Source of the DNA: Microbispora catharanthi
GTDB taxonomy: Bacteria > Actinomycetota > Actinomycetes > Streptosporangiales > Streptosporangiaceae
NCBI RefSeq assembly: GCF_006334915.2
Contig: NZ_VDMA02000026.1
Span: forward strand, 1 to 64,000
Direction of reading: 5' to 3'
DNA: 64,000 nucleotides
Part shown: positions 8,256 through 16,944 of the stretch, one piece after another
Numbering within the stretch: position 1 is the stretch's first letter
How the letters are laid out: each line of letters begins with the position of its first letter
Notes under the pieces: model-generated
What the model was told of the DNA's origin: nothing
Seen by the model: the letters and a program-made list of their open reading frames with translations, nothing else
The model's database searches: none
Made by a program: the position numbers and the translations under genes

Positions 8256-8329
8256 GGCCGCCGCCGCTCACGGGGCCTCGGCGGCGGCGGAGTCCGGTCC
8301 TGCAGCAACGAGGGGCTCCACCCCACGTC

Positions 8330-8363
8330 AAAGGCCACCTCCCGTGATCAGGAGATGGCCTTT
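8330..8363. terminator. Bidirectional hairpin terminator after the sugar operon
   Basis: A 13-bp stem with one mismatch (AAAGGCCACCTCC / GGAGATGGCCTTT) closes on an 8-base loop. Reading outward in both directions the stem ends in A/T bases. It separates the rightward operon from the leftward gene at 8478. Confidence 0.75.
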
Positions 8364-8453
8364 GCGATTCCGTACAGCAGCGAAATACAACAACGGCTAC
8401 GAATCCAGTTGCTCACCGAGCCGCTTGAAAGGTCGGAAGCATGTGGTCGCCGA

Positions 8454-9034
8454 GCGAGGCGGCCGGCCCGTTCCGAGTCAGGCCGGGATCTGCTTCTCGT
8501 TCCACGTGTAGTAGATGTAGGTGCTGTCGGGCCCGGTCATCGTGCCGTAGACCTGCCAGAAGCTGTTGGGGTCGAGCGAGTAGCGGAAGACCTTGTCTCC
8601 GGGCCGGTCGTCCACGAACACGGTCTGTGTCCCGTTGTTCCAGATCCTTACCTCGATGGTGAATGTCGAGGTGTCCGGGATGTCGAGGCAGACCTCATAT
8701 GTGTACGCCAACGGACCGCCGATGTTGTAGCTGTGACCGTCCACCGCCGGCCGCTGGACATTGGTGGGGACGTAGCTGGTCAGAACCCGTGTGTATCCGC
8801 CCGTGGAGCAGTCGACCGCGGGGGTGGCTGCGGACGCGGGACCGATACCGGTGAGCGTGGCGCCGAGGACGCCGGTGGTGACGGCGAGAACGGAGATGGT
8901 GCGCTTCATGCCTCTCCTCATCCGTGCAGTGACCCTACAACCAAGTAGTTGAAGGCTGAACTGATTCTGACTTAGTTGCCATATCTGGACAAGTCTGGCA
9001 AGAATTCGTGCACTTTCGAGTCAAGCGGGTCACG
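8454..9034. repeat. Segmental duplication, copy B
   Basis: Direct, diverged copy of 4071-4646, in the same orientation, about 4.4 kb away. It includes the whole secreted-protein gene and its promoter region. Confidence 0.85.
8478..8909 (-). CDS. Small secreted protein, paralogue of 4095-4523
   Basis: The 143-residue protein has the same layout as its copy: signal peptide MKRTISVLAVTTGVLG, cleavage near PASAA, the same two cysteines, and conserved TFTIEVRI and FVDDRPGDK segments. The ATG at 8909 lies after GAGGAG. Most differences from the paralogue fall in the middle loop (YHPGGPT versus WNNGTQT), which could reflect different binding specificity. The family and function are unknown. It is transcribed toward the sugar operon and stopped by the shared hairpin at 8330-8363. 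Confidence 0.82.
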   Translation of the reverse strand: MKRTISVLAVTTGVLGATLTGIGPASAATPAVDCSTGGYTRVLTSYVPTNVQRPAVDGHSYNIGGPLAYTYEVCLDIPDTSTFTIEVRIWNNGTQTVFVDDRPGDKVFRYSLDPNSFWQVYGTMTGPDSTYIYYTWNEKQIPA

Positions 9035-9124
9035 TTCGGCCCTTCATCGATGAACCTGGCCCACTTGTTCTCGGTGAGAGCGCGGTTCGCGAGGGTGGCG
9101 CATCCCTCTCCTGCTCCACCAGTC

Positions 9125-10132
9125 TCAGCTGGATTCGAGATAGCCGGTGAGATAGGTCAACGATGCGGCGATGTCCTCACCGGTGCCGTGCGGCCGGCGC
9201 AACTCGTCGACGAAGATGGCGATGTCGGCGAGCCGCCACCAAAGCGCATAGAGAGCGAGGCCGGCGGATGAGACGGTCCGGCCGGTGGCTCGGATGTAAC
9301 GGACGAGTACGTCATCGTCGCCAACCGGGTTCTTGCCGAGCATGCGGGCGAGGGCGGGGGTGAGCATCCACAGGTCCCGCTCTGGCGGCGCGATCTGCAC
9401 GGTGCCCCAGTCGATGAGCCGCAGCCCAGCCGGGGTACGCATGACGTTTCCGGGGTGCGGTTCGCCGTGCGTGACCACCCACACCGCCGCAGTGTTTCGT
9501 ACCTGGTCGACCCGCCGATCGAAGTCGGCGAGCAATCGTTGGACTTGCCCGGCATAGACGGACAGCAGCTTGCGGGCCGGCTCGGCATGAGGCCCGCCGG
9601 TCCACTCTCGGTCGAGGTCCTGCAGCGCCTCCTCCAGCTTGTCCCGACCGGGCAGCACCAGGTCAGCCCGTGGTGCGGTGTCCGCCACGATCGGGGTTGC
9701 CTCGTGCAACTCGGCCAGCAGGTCGATCACCTCGACACGGTCCTCGGGTCGGTACGCGCCGAAGTGCCCGGCGGCACCTGACACCATTGGAAACACCGAC
9801 AGGGCGTACCGCGAGTTCAGCCGCCAGATCGCGGCGTCGGTCGTGGTCGGGATCGGCGCAAGGACGAAATCGAGCCCCGCGTCCCGGTGCAGTGCCAGGG
9901 CGGCACCGAAGGATCGGCCGAGCCGGTCGAACGCGTCGTCACGTCCAGCGTCCTCGACGCCGAGGTCGTCCACCTTGACGAACCACGCCGTCCCACGTTG
10001 GTCCACCACCGACCAGTGGTAGCTGCCTGCGCCCACCGGGAGGTACTCGACCGAGTGGGGCTCTATGCCCCATCCCTCGGTCATTGCCACCATCAGTTTG
10101 GCTTCCGCCAGACCTGCCGGTTTATCCCGCAT
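9125..10132 (-). CDS. Aminoglycoside phosphotransferase-like kinase
   Basis: The 335-residue protein has the APH/choline kinase fold: a glycine-containing N-lobe (LPVGAGSYHW), the catalytic loop THGEPHPGNVM with its Asn after the Glu-Pro-His, and the metal-binding LIDWGTV in place of DFG. The overall text resembles the APH(9)/spectinomycin kinase branch. The start at ATG 10132 (MRDKPAGLAEA) fits the family; an in-frame start at 10174 would add 14 unmatched residues. It could inactivate an antibiotic, but many such actinomycete proteins phosphorylate unknown small molecules. No resistance or biosynthesis genes adjoin it. Confidence 0.8.
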   Translation of the reverse strand: MRDKPAGLAEAKLMVAMTEGWGIEPHSVEYLPVGAGSYHWSVVDQRGTAWFVKVDDLGVEDAGRDDAFDRLGRSFGAALALHRDAGLDFVLAPIPTTTDAAIWRLNSRYALSVFPMVSGAAGHFGAYRPEDRVEVIDLLAELHEATPIVADTAPRADLVLPGRDKLEEALQDLDREWTGGPHAEPARKLLSVYAGQVQRLLADFDRRVDQVRNTAAVWVVTHGEPHPGNVMRTPAGLRLIDWGTVQIAPPERDLWMLTPALARMLGKNPVGDDDVLVRYIRATGRTVSSAGLALYALWWRLADIAIFVDELRRPHGTGEDIAASLTYLTGYLESS

Positions 10133-10206
10133 ACGCCGATATTCTGTCCCACTCACCGCAGGACCGCAGATCACTTGCCACGCCTCCGCGCAGATGCAGC
10201 CCTAGC

Positions 10207-10289
10207 GATCGCCACGGCGTGGCCGGTCACCAGATGTGCTTGGGGGCGATCGACGAGCCAGGGTTCGGTCCCTACCCTGGCTCGCCGGG
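10207..10289. repeat. Imperfect direct repeat with hairpin, copy 1
   Basis: This aligns with 10407-10489: both start GATCGCC, continue through a GGGGGCG.TCGACG.GCC block and end in a hairpin. Copy 1 has a perfect 10-bp stem with an 11-base loop, the probable terminator of a leftward transcript. Confidence 0.5.
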
Positions 10290-10406
10290 AGAACGTGGCT
10301 GCGGGCCGCCCGCCGGTACACAGCGCCCGCCGGTACACAGCGCCCGCCGGACCAAGCCGCACCCGCCGACCACAGGCGCGCCGCCGCCACACTGATGCAG
10401 CACGAC

Positions 10407-10489
10407 GATCGCCCTGCTGCGGCCGGCCATCACACGGGTTGGGGGCGGTCGACGGGCCGGGACTTCATTCCTGGGCCCCGGCCCACCGA
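10407..10489. repeat. Imperfect direct repeat with hairpin, copy 2
   Basis: Second copy of the element at 10207-10289, lying closer to the lectin stop codon. Its hairpin is GGGCCGGG (10454-10461) with CCCGGCCC (10477-10484). Confidence 0.45.
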
Positions 10490-10560
10490 AGGCGGGTTGC
10501 CGTCCCGCCTGCCGCTCATGCCCTGCGGTGCGTCGGGAAGGTGCCGGGTGCGGCCGGAGA

Positions 10561-11091
10561 TCAGGAAAGGGTGTCCTTGACCACGATCTGGCCGTCGTCG
10601 ATCACGAATTTCTGGTTGTTGTTGGGCACACACTGCCACAGATATACCGGCGCGAGGTTGGCACGGCTGTTGGTGACGTCCAGACAAATGCGGTTGCCTG
10701 AGTTGAGGGTGGACTTGAGGATGATCAGGCCCCTTTGGAGGACCCAGAGCTGGTTGGCGTTTCCCAGGCACTGCCACTGGTATACGCGGGTGCCGTTGGC
10801 GCGGTTGTTGGAGGCGTCCAGACACATCTCCCGGCCCTTACCGATGGTGTCTTCCACCTTGATGAGGCCGTTGTCGAAGACGAACTTCTGGTTGGAGTTG
10901 TTGTTCTGGCATTCCCACAGGTACATCTGGGTGCCGTTGCCACGATTGTTGCTGACGTCGACGCACGCCGGGGGGCCGACCAGGGGCGTGCGGCCGGCGT
11001 GCCGGCGAGCAGAGGCCACGGCGGGCACGGTGGTAACCGCACCGACCGCGGCGGAGATGACGGCGACGGCTAGCAGACGGCGAGCAAGCAT
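10561..11091 (-). CDS. Secreted ricin-B-type lectin domain protein
   Basis: The 176-residue protein has a Sec signal peptide (MLARRLLAVAVISAAVGAV) and a single ricin B beta-trefoil of three repeats. Each repeat has the pattern GT.. Y.WQC or YLWEC followed by NQ.(W/F): MYLWEC/NQKF, VYQWQC/NQLW, VYLWQC/NQKF. Only the middle repeat keeps the canonical QxW; the others have QKF, so fewer sugar sites may work. GGGAGG lies six to eight bases before the ATG at 11091 and fixes the start. There is no attached enzyme domain, so it is likely an extracellular carbohydrate-binding protein acting alone. Confidence 0.85.
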   Translation of the reverse strand: MLARRLLAVAVISAAVGAVTTVPAVASARRHAGRTPLVGPPACVDVSNNRGNGTQMYLWECQNNNSNQKFVFDNGLIKVEDTIGKGREMCLDASNNRANGTRVYQWQCLGNANQLWVLQRGLIILKSTLNSGNRICLDVTNSRANLAPVYLWQCVPNNNQKFVIDDGQIVVKDTLS

Positions 11092-12040
11092 GGTTGCCTC
11101 CCGAGAGAGTTGATCGAGACGTAAGCACAATGTCATCACTCACCGTCACTGATCAATTACGACTCGCATGCGCTCGCTGTGCGGCGGAACCCGGGCCTGT
11201 CGGAGACGGCGGCGCCGACAGGGAAGGTTCACAGCTTCGGCAAGATCCGGAATGCGCTCGGAATGATCTCATCGCCAAGCGATCAAGAGTCGTCCTCGCG
11301 TGAGGCTGTCAGGGCGGCGGCCGGCATGTGCCCTGGGGGCGGCTCCCGGCCGCCGGAGTTCGGGCCGGTCGTGTCAGACCAGGCAGAACTCGTTTCCCTC
11401 CGGGTCGGCCATCACCACGTGATCGGGCCGATGTCACCTTGTGGGGGCGCGGCGAGGCGTCCTTTCGGAAGAGCCGCCGCTGAGCCCCGTAAGAACTTCT
11501 CAAGCACGCTCTCAGAGTGACTGTCGATATCGCGGTGGTCGTCGAGAACCAATTCGATGTCTTCGGGGGCCATGCTGCCTGTGCTCAATCATGGCGTCCT
11601 TGGCGCGGCTGGCATGGCGCACCGTCTGACCCGAGCTGCACCGTTTTCGCTGCGGCTCTGGTAAGACGTACGGCACATGTGGCTTCCTGTCATATATAGC
11701 CCGGACTACCCGGTCAATCGTGTGTCCGCAAAACGGCAGGGAGGCCACGTGGAATCGCGTCTCACCTATTTCGGCAACTTCCTCGCGCAAGCAGACAATC
11801 GTTTGACGAGGACCGGCAGCGCGTTGCTCTGATGTCCCTCATCGTCGTCATCAACGCCATCGACCAGCCTGCTGGGCACTACCGGCCTGGCCGGTTCGGC
11901 GAGGAGCAGATCGCCCAGACATGGCCCGAGACAGACTCCGGGATTCCGCATCCGGCCACCGTGGCGAGCCCGACCGGATGAGCCTGCCCGTGAGGCCCCC
12001 TTCCCGCCGCTCCACCATCGCGACTTGAAGGAGAAGACAG
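11092..12040. other. Long gap with decayed fragments
   Basis: Nearly 950 bases lack an intact gene. A short VOC/glyoxalase C-terminus is recognisable at 11374-11427. Several short frames between 11517 and 11980 look locally protein-like on either strand (for example RVALMSLIVVINAID on the plus strand near 11808-11860), but each breaks quickly and I cannot name them. The P450 ribosome-binding site (GAAGGAGAAG) is at the right edge. The region looks like gene debris. Confidence 0.45.
11374..11427 (-). pseudogene. VOC/glyoxalase-family C-terminal remnant
   Basis: Read leftward, the sequence encodes DHVVMADPEGNEFCLV followed by a stop. This is the characteristic end of a vicinal-oxygen-chelate (glyoxalase/bleomycin resistance-like) protein, with the metal-binding Glu in PEGNEF. 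A stop codon interrupts the frame a few codons upstream, so only about 18 residues survive. Confidence 0.6.
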
Positions 12041-13270
12041 ATGTCCCAGCCCCTCCCGTTCGTCATCGATCCCACCGGTGCCGACCGGCACGCCGAATAT
12101 CGGGCACTGAGGGCTCGTGGCCCGGCCACCCCCGTGGACGTCCTCGGCCTGCGCGCCTGGGCGGTCAGCGACCCCGCCGTCCTCAAGACTCTTCTCACCA
12201 GCCCCGATGTCTCCAAGGACGGCCGTGCGCACTACCCGGCCTTTCAGCAGACGACCAGCACCTGGCCGCTCGCGCTGTGGATCGCGGTGCAGAACATGTT
12301 CACCGCGTACGGCGCAGACCACCGCAGGTTACGGCGGATGGTCGCTCCCGCCTTCAGCGCACGCCGCATCGCCGAGCTGAAACCGACCATTCGGTCCATG
12401 GTCACCGAGTTGATCGACGACCTCGCCGCGGTGCCCGGCGGCGAGGTGGTGGACCTGCGCGAGCGACTCGCGTTCCCGCTGCCCATCGCCGTGATCGGCC
12501 ACCTGATGGGCGTGCCGGAAGACCAGCGGGAAGGTTTCCGGAAGCTGGTCGACCGCGTCTTCGACAGCACGCTCACGCCTGAGCAGGCCCAGGCCAACAG
12601 CGCACGCCTCTACGAGCGCATCGACCAGTTGATCGCCACCAAGCGCAGCAACCCCGGCGACGACATGACCTCCTTCCTCATCGCGGCACGGGACGAGGAT
12701 TCGGCCGGCGCGGGCTTCACCGATCAGGAACTGCGCGACACGCTGTCTTTGATGATCAACGCCGGGTATGAGACGACCGTCAACGTCATCGACCAGGCCG
12801 TCTTCGCGATGCTGACGTCCTCCGACCAGCTTCACCTCGTCCAAACCGGCCAGGCCACCTGGGACGACGTGGTGGAGGAGACCCTTCGCCACGAGCCCGC
12901 CGTCAAGTACCTGCCACTGCGTTTCGCCGTCACCGACGTCAAGCTGCCCGACGGGCAGATCATCTCGGCGGGGGATCCCATCCTCGCCGCATACGCGGCC
13001 GCCAACCGTCATCCGGAATGGCACGGGCCGGACGCCGACACCTTCGACGTCACCCGTAGGGTCAAGGATCATCTGGCGTTCGGCTATGGCGTGCACTTCT
13101 GCCTCGGCGCTCCTCTGGCCCGCCTCGAAGTCGCAGAAGCCCTCCGTCAGCTCTTCGAGCGTTTCCCCACCATGTCACTCGCGGTGCCGGCCGCTGCGTT
13201 GCAGCCGATCCCCACCCTCATCAGCAACGGTCACCGGGAGCTCCTCGTGCACCTGCGTGCCGTCGAGTAG
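12041..13270 (+). CDS. Cytochrome P450
   Basis: The 409-residue bacterial class I P450 has the I-helix proton-relay motif AGYETT (about residue 240), the K-helix EETLR (about 280) and the heme-binding loop FGYGVHFCLG with the cysteine ligand near residue 354. The overall text resembles the CYP107/CYP105 group of actinomycetes. GAAGGAG precedes the ATG. It would hydroxylate or epoxidise a small hydrophobic substrate using electrons from a ferredoxin. No ferredoxin, reductase or biosynthetic gene is adjacent, so it works with partners encoded elsewhere. A terminator follows at 13310-13331. Confidence 0.93.
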   Translation: MSQPLPFVIDPTGADRHAEYRALRARGPATPVDVLGLRAWAVSDPAVLKTLLTSPDVSKDGRAHYPAFQQTTSTWPLALWIAVQNMFTAYGADHRRLRRMVAPAFSARRIAELKPTIRSMVTELIDDLAAVPGGEVVDLRERLAFPLPIAVIGHLMGVPEDQREGFRKLVDRVFDSTLTPEQAQANSARLYERIDQLIATKRSNPGDDMTSFLIAARDEDSAGAGFTDQELRDTLSLMINAGYETTVNVIDQAVFAMLTSSDQLHLVQTGQATWDDVVEETLRHEPAVKYLPLRFAVTDVKLPDGQIISAGDPILAAYAAANRHPEWHGPDADTFDVTRRVKDHLAFGYGVHFCLGAPLARLEVAEALRQLFERFPTMSLAVPAAALQPIPTLISNGHRELLVHLRAVE

Positions 13271-13309
13271 CACGGCCGGCCAGGCTCCACCCACCCACTC
13301 AGGAGCCCA

Positions 13310-13331
13310 GGCAGGGACCCTTCTCCCTGCC
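13310..13331 (+). terminator. Hairpin after the P450 gene
   Basis: Perfect 8-bp stem GGCAGGGA / TCCCTGCC around a 6-base loop, 40 bases after the P450 stop. Confidence 0.6.
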
Positions 13332-13414
13332 GGGGCTTCGGTTGATGTGAGGCATTAACGTCGCCCATGGCGGTTGTCCGCAGTCCAATCCATATCGCAC
13401 TGCTGGAGCGATGT

Positions 13415-14218
13415 ATGTCCTCTTATGTTGCTCAACGTAATGGCCACGCGGCGAGCGCCGAAGAGCTGGCGCCGCTCGCCTTCGGGGGCTATGCCCACTT
13501 CACTGCCATGCAGGTACGTGGAGGCCGGGTCCGGGGCCTCGACCTCCATCTGGAGCGGCTGCGATCCGCCTCCATGGAACTGTTCGGCCGGGCATTGCCC
13601 GACGATCGAGTGCGGGCCTGTCTGCGGGCGGCGCTACAGGCCGGTCCGGCCGACCTTTCGCTGACAGCCACCGTTTACCCCCCAATAGGCGGGTTCACGG
13701 TGACAGGGGCTTCTTCGGAGCCCGAGTTGCTGGTGCGTACCGGACCGGCCGCGTCCGGCCCGCCGGGCCCGCTCACGCTGGCAGTGGTCGAGTACGAACG
13801 GGTCCTCCCGGCCGTGAAGCATGTCGGCGAGATAGCCAAGACGTATTTTCCCCGTCAGGCCGTTCGACAGGGCTTCGACGACGCCGCCTTCGTCGACCGT
13901 CGGGGCCGGCTCAGCGAGGGGTCGATCTGGAATCTGGCCTTCTGGGACGGCGCGGCCGTGGTGTGGCCCGAGGCCGAGATGCTGAGCGGCACCACGATGG
14001 GTATCGTCCGGCGGCAACTGGATCGCCTCGGTGTGCCCCAACGCGTCCAGGAGGTCACGCTCGCGGACCTGCCGGCTTTGGCGGGGGCCGTGGTGATGAA
14101 CTCATGGACCCCGGGAGTGCCGGTGCGCCGGATCGGCGCTGTGTCCTTGCCCGAAGCGTCATCCTTCGTGCAGATGCTGCACCGGGCCTACCAGGCCGAA
14201 CCGCTCACTCCGCTGTAG
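13415..14218 (+). CDS. Aminotransferase class IV (PabC/IlvE fold) protein
   Basis: The protein is about 267 residues from the ATG at 13415, which has GGAG six bases upstream; an in-frame ATG at 13367 would add 16 residues that do not look conserved. PLP-binding lysine is expected in PAVKHVGEIAKTYF, and the conserved Glu in LSEGSIWNLAF fits fold type IV enzymes. Relatives are annotated as aminodeoxychorismate lyase, branched-chain or D-amino-acid aminotransferases; the actinobacterial group with the N-terminal GGYAHFTAMQV text is uncharacterised. It stands alone between a terminator and a convergent MerR gene. Confidence 0.8.
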   Translation: MSSYVAQRNGHAASAEELAPLAFGGYAHFTAMQVRGGRVRGLDLHLERLRSASMELFGRALPDDRVRACLRAALQAGPADLSLTATVYPPIGGFTVTGASSEPELLVRTGPAASGPPGPLTLAVVEYERVLPAVKHVGEIAKTYFPRQAVRQGFDDAAFVDRRGRLSEGSIWNLAFWDGAAVVWPEAEMLSGTTMGIVRRQLDRLGVPQRVQEVTLADLPALAGAVVMNSWTPGVPVRRIGAVSLPEASSFVQMLHRAYQAEPLTPL

Positions 14219-14272
14219 GGGCCGGCCCGGCATCGTCCCGGACCACACCCTTCGCAACGGCCGGCCCGCCCC
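14219..14272. terminator. Probable bidirectional terminator between convergent genes
   Basis: GGGGCCGGCC directly after the stop can pair with GGCCGGCCCGCCCC about 40 bases on. It lies between the convergent genes ending at 14218 and 14312. Confidence 0.4.
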
Positions 14273-14311
14273 AATGACACCCCGAATCGGCGATGACGAG
14301 GGGCGGGCGGC

Positions 14312-15238
14312 TCAGCCGTGGGCGCGGATGGCGGCGATCAGCCAGGTGAAAGCCGGCATGGCCGACGGCGCGGGCTCACGGCCGTTGAGCACGGCCAGCA
14401 GTTGCCAGTAGCGCTCCACTCGGGCGTCGGCGACGGTCTCAAGCCACCGACGCAGTTCGGCGCGTTCATCGGCCGGCATGCCGGGCTCGATGATCAGGTT
14501 CAGAATCGACCGGCCTTCGGCCGACTCCGGTGTGATCGATTCGGCCATCGCCCGGTTGGCGTGCTCCAGGGTCGGTGACCGGAGCGCATAGCCGTAGCGC
14601 GACGACATCGATGAGGCACCGGCCAGGGCGATCCGCCGGAGCCGTTGCCGGAAGTCCTCGCCGCCGACCAGATCGGTCAGCTCGATCCAGGCGTCCACCT
14701 GGCCTGGGGTCGGGTCGTCCGGCAGCTCATCGGGCAGCTCCCGCATCCACGTCGCGACCACCTCGGCGTCGTCATCCAGTGCGATCCCCGAGAACGTGTT
14801 CTCGATGAACCCGTCGATGACCTGCTGCCGCTGGGCGGCGGACAGGTGAGCGAGTTTGTGCGTCATCGTCGTCTCCTCGGTTGTGCCGCCGCGCTTGGCG
14901 ATCGTGCGGAGCACGGCGCGGCGAAGTCTCAGAGCCTTGATCTCCGCGTCCAGCGCCTGGGCGTGCACCTCGGCCACCTCGGCCACCGTGGCTTGCCGCG
15001 CCAGGATCCTCCGGACGGCCTCCAGCCCGATACCGAGTTCGCGCAGGGCCCGGACCAGGTCGAATCGGGCCACGGCGGCGGCGTCGTAGAGCCGGTAGCC
15101 ACCGGCCGAGCGGTCGGTGGGTGCTATCAGACCGCTGTCGGACCAGAAGCGGATGGTGTGAACCGAAAGACCGGTACGTCGAGCGATTCGGCCCACGGTG
15201 TATAGCTCTGTTCCGTCAGTCACACGACGAGCCTGCAC
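14312..15238 (-). CDS. MerR-family transcriptional regulator
   Basis: The 308-residue protein has a standard MerR winged helix (YTVGRIARRTGLSVHTIRFW, then GGYRLYD), a dimerising coiled coil to about residue 125, and a long helical C-terminal domain of about 180 residues with no recognised ligand fold. Regulators with such C-termini usually sense small molecules or multidrug ligands. The start is uncertain: GTG at 15238 is used here, but a GTG five codons later (15223) lies after a weak GCAGG. It has no obvious dedicated target next to it. Confidence 0.83.
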   Translation of the reverse strand: MQARRVTDGTELYTVGRIARRTGLSVHTIRFWSDSGLIAPTDRSAGGYRLYDAAAVARFDLVRALRELGIGLEAVRRILARQATVAEVAEVHAQALDAEIKALRLRRAVLRTIAKRGGTTEETTMTHKLAHLSAAQRQQVIDGFIENTFSGIALDDDAEVVATWMRELPDELPDDPTPGQVDAWIELTDLVGGEDFRQRLRRIALAGASSMSSRYGYALRSPTLEHANRAMAESITPESAEGRSILNLIIEPGMPADERAELRRWLETVADARVERYWQLLAVLNGREPAPSAMPAFTWLIAAIRAHG

Positions 15239-15297
15239 CTTCGAGCTACTCGAGACTCAAGCCGGCGGTCGTCTTCTGCATTGCCCGTCCTCGCGAC

Positions 15298-15855
15298 TCA
15301 GCCCATGCTTTTGGCGCCGTCCAGGGACTCGCGGATGATGTCGGCGTGGCCGGCGTGCTGGGCGGTCTCGGCGATGATGCGCATCAGCACCCGGCGGGCC
15401 GACCATCGCGCGCCCGCCTCGAACCACGGGGCCTTCGGCAGCGGCTGGGTCACGTCGAGGTCGGGCAGGGTGGCCACCAGTTCGTCCGTACGGCGGGCCA
15501 CCTCGGCGTAGGCGGCCAGCACGCCGGCGAGCGTGTCGCCGGGCAGCATCCGGAACTGGTCGGCCCACCAGGCCCGGTCGGCTTCGGTCATGGTCGTGGC
15601 GTCACCCATGGCCGACGGGCCGTTCAGGATGAAGTCCACCCAGTTCCGCTCGACCAGGGTGACGTGTTTGATCAGGCCGCCCAGGCACAACTCGCTGGCC
15701 GTGGTCCGCCGCCCGGCCTGTTCGTCGGTGAGGTCGCGGGTCGTGAAGCGCAGGAAGTGCCGGTTCGTGGCCAGCGCCGCCAGCAGGTCGGCGCGCTCGC
15801 CGCTGATGGCCGGCGCGTCGGCGATGTCGCTGGTGATCGACTCGTTGGTGGTCAC
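15298..15855 (-). CDS. DinB/DUF664-family protein
   Basis: The 185-residue helical-bundle protein has the DinB-like metal site pattern: an early His in IKHVTLVERNWVDF and a late His pair in ETAQHAGHADIIRE. Actinobacterial members include mycothiol-dependent transferases and uncharacterised stress proteins. It is divergent from the WYL regulator at 15954 with a gap of about 100 bases, a common pairing in actinobacteria, so the regulator likely controls it. Confidence 0.85.
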   Translation of the reverse strand: MTTNESITSDIADAPAISGERADLLAALATNRHFLRFTTRDLTDEQAGRRTTASELCLGGLIKHVTLVERNWVDFILNGPSAMGDATTMTEADRAWWADQFRMLPGDTLAGVLAAYAEVARRTDELVATLPDLDVTQPLPKAPWFEAGARWSARRVLMRIIAETAQHAGHADIIRESLDGAKSMG

Positions 15856-15953
15856 AGTTTCTCCGCCTTCTGTTGTTCCGCTCGTCGGTCAGGGACCACG
15901 CTAGGAGCCATAGCGGTCACTTTCTGGCCTGAATCGACGAGAGAATCGGCGAC

Positions 15954-16907
15954 ATGGCGAACACCAGCACGCGGACGTTGCGGCTGCTCTCCTTGCTCCA
16001 AACCCATCGTTACTGGCAGGGCACCGAACTGGCCGAGCGGTTGGGAGTCTCCGTACGCACCCTGCGCCGGGACATCGACCGGCTGCGTGAGCTGGGTTAT
16101 CCGGTCGAGGCGCAGCGCGGCGTCGACGGCGGCTACCAGCTCGCCGCGGGCGCCGCACTGCCGCCGCTGGTGATCGACGACGAGGAGGCGGTCGCCCTGG
16201 CCGTGGGACTGCGGACCGCCGCTCAGGGGGCGGTGGAGGGCATCGCCGAGTCCTCGGTGCGGGTGCTGGCCAAGGTGGTGCAGGTGATGCCGGCCCGGCT
16301 GCGGCACCGGGTCGAGGCCCTGCGCACGATGACCGTACCCGCCGAGTGGGGCGGCCCGGCCGGGGTGGGCGTCGATCCGGATGTGCTCACCACGGTCGCG
16401 TTGGCCTGCCGCGACCGTGAACAGCTCCGCTTCACCTATCAGGCGGCCGACGGCAGGCAGACCGACCGGCACGTCGAACCGCATCGGCTGGTCTGTCTCA
16501 GCCGCCGCTGGTATTTGGTCGCGTACGACCTCACCCGGCACGACTGGCGAAGCTTCCGGGCCGACCGGCTGACCGCGCCGGAGGCCACCGGCTATCGGTT
16601 CCGCCCCCGGGACCTGCCCGCCGCCGACGCCGCCGAGTTCGTCCGTGCCGGCCTCGACAACCTGCCTCGTCCGTACCGGGTGGAGGTGCTCGTCGACGCT
16701 CCGGCCACCATTGCGCGCGAGCGGATCGGCCGCTATTGCACGGTCGAGGAGGTCGACGCCGGGCATTGCCGGGTCCGGATGACCACGCACTCCCTGGATT
16801 GGCCGATCATGTCACTGGGCGTGCTCGGCGCCGAATTCCGCGTCATCGAGCCGCCCGAACTGCTCGACCGGATCCACGACTGGGGAGCTCGGTTCCAACG
16901 GGCCTGA
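15954..16907 (+). CDS. YafY-type WYL-domain transcriptional regulator
   Basis: The 317-residue protein has an N-terminal HTH_11 domain (ELAERLGVSVRTLRRDIDRL), a WYL sensor domain (RLVCLSRRWYLVAYD, which keeps the W-Y-L core) and a C-terminal WCX extension. WYL domains bind nucleic-acid-like or small ligands. It is divergent from the DinB-family gene at 15298-15855. Confidence 0.92.
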   Translation: MANTSTRTLRLLSLLQTHRYWQGTELAERLGVSVRTLRRDIDRLRELGYPVEAQRGVDGGYQLAAGAALPPLVIDDEEAVALAVGLRTAAQGAVEGIAESSVRVLAKVVQVMPARLRHRVEALRTMTVPAEWGGPAGVGVDPDVLTTVALACRDREQLRFTYQAADGRQTDRHVEPHRLVCLSRRWYLVAYDLTRHDWRSFRADRLTAPEATGYRFRPRDLPAADAAEFVRAGLDNLPRPYRVEVLVDAPATIARERIGRYCTVEEVDAGHCRVRMTTHSLDWPIMSLGVLGAEFRVIEPPELLDRIHDWGARFQRA

Positions 16908-16944
16908 CGTCCGGTCGTCGGCGTGACCAGGCGGGACGCGCCGT

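Larger units (their letters stand above)
10133..10560. other. Repeat-rich non-coding gap
   Basis: No gene is supported. It holds an imperfect direct repeat of about 83 bases (10207-10289 and 10407-10489), each copy ending in a GC-rich hairpin. The first is perfect: CGAGCCAGGG 10254-10263 with CCCTGGCTCG 10275-10284. Between them is a short tandem run of CGCCCGCCGGTACACAG units near 10309-10350. One or both hairpins probably terminate the lectin gene at 10561. Confidence 0.55.

Noticed and set aside
4095..8909. Composite transposon with the duplicated cassettes as ends
   Set aside because: The repeated cassettes encode a secreted protein and not a transposase, and I see no terminal inverted repeats or target duplications at their edges.
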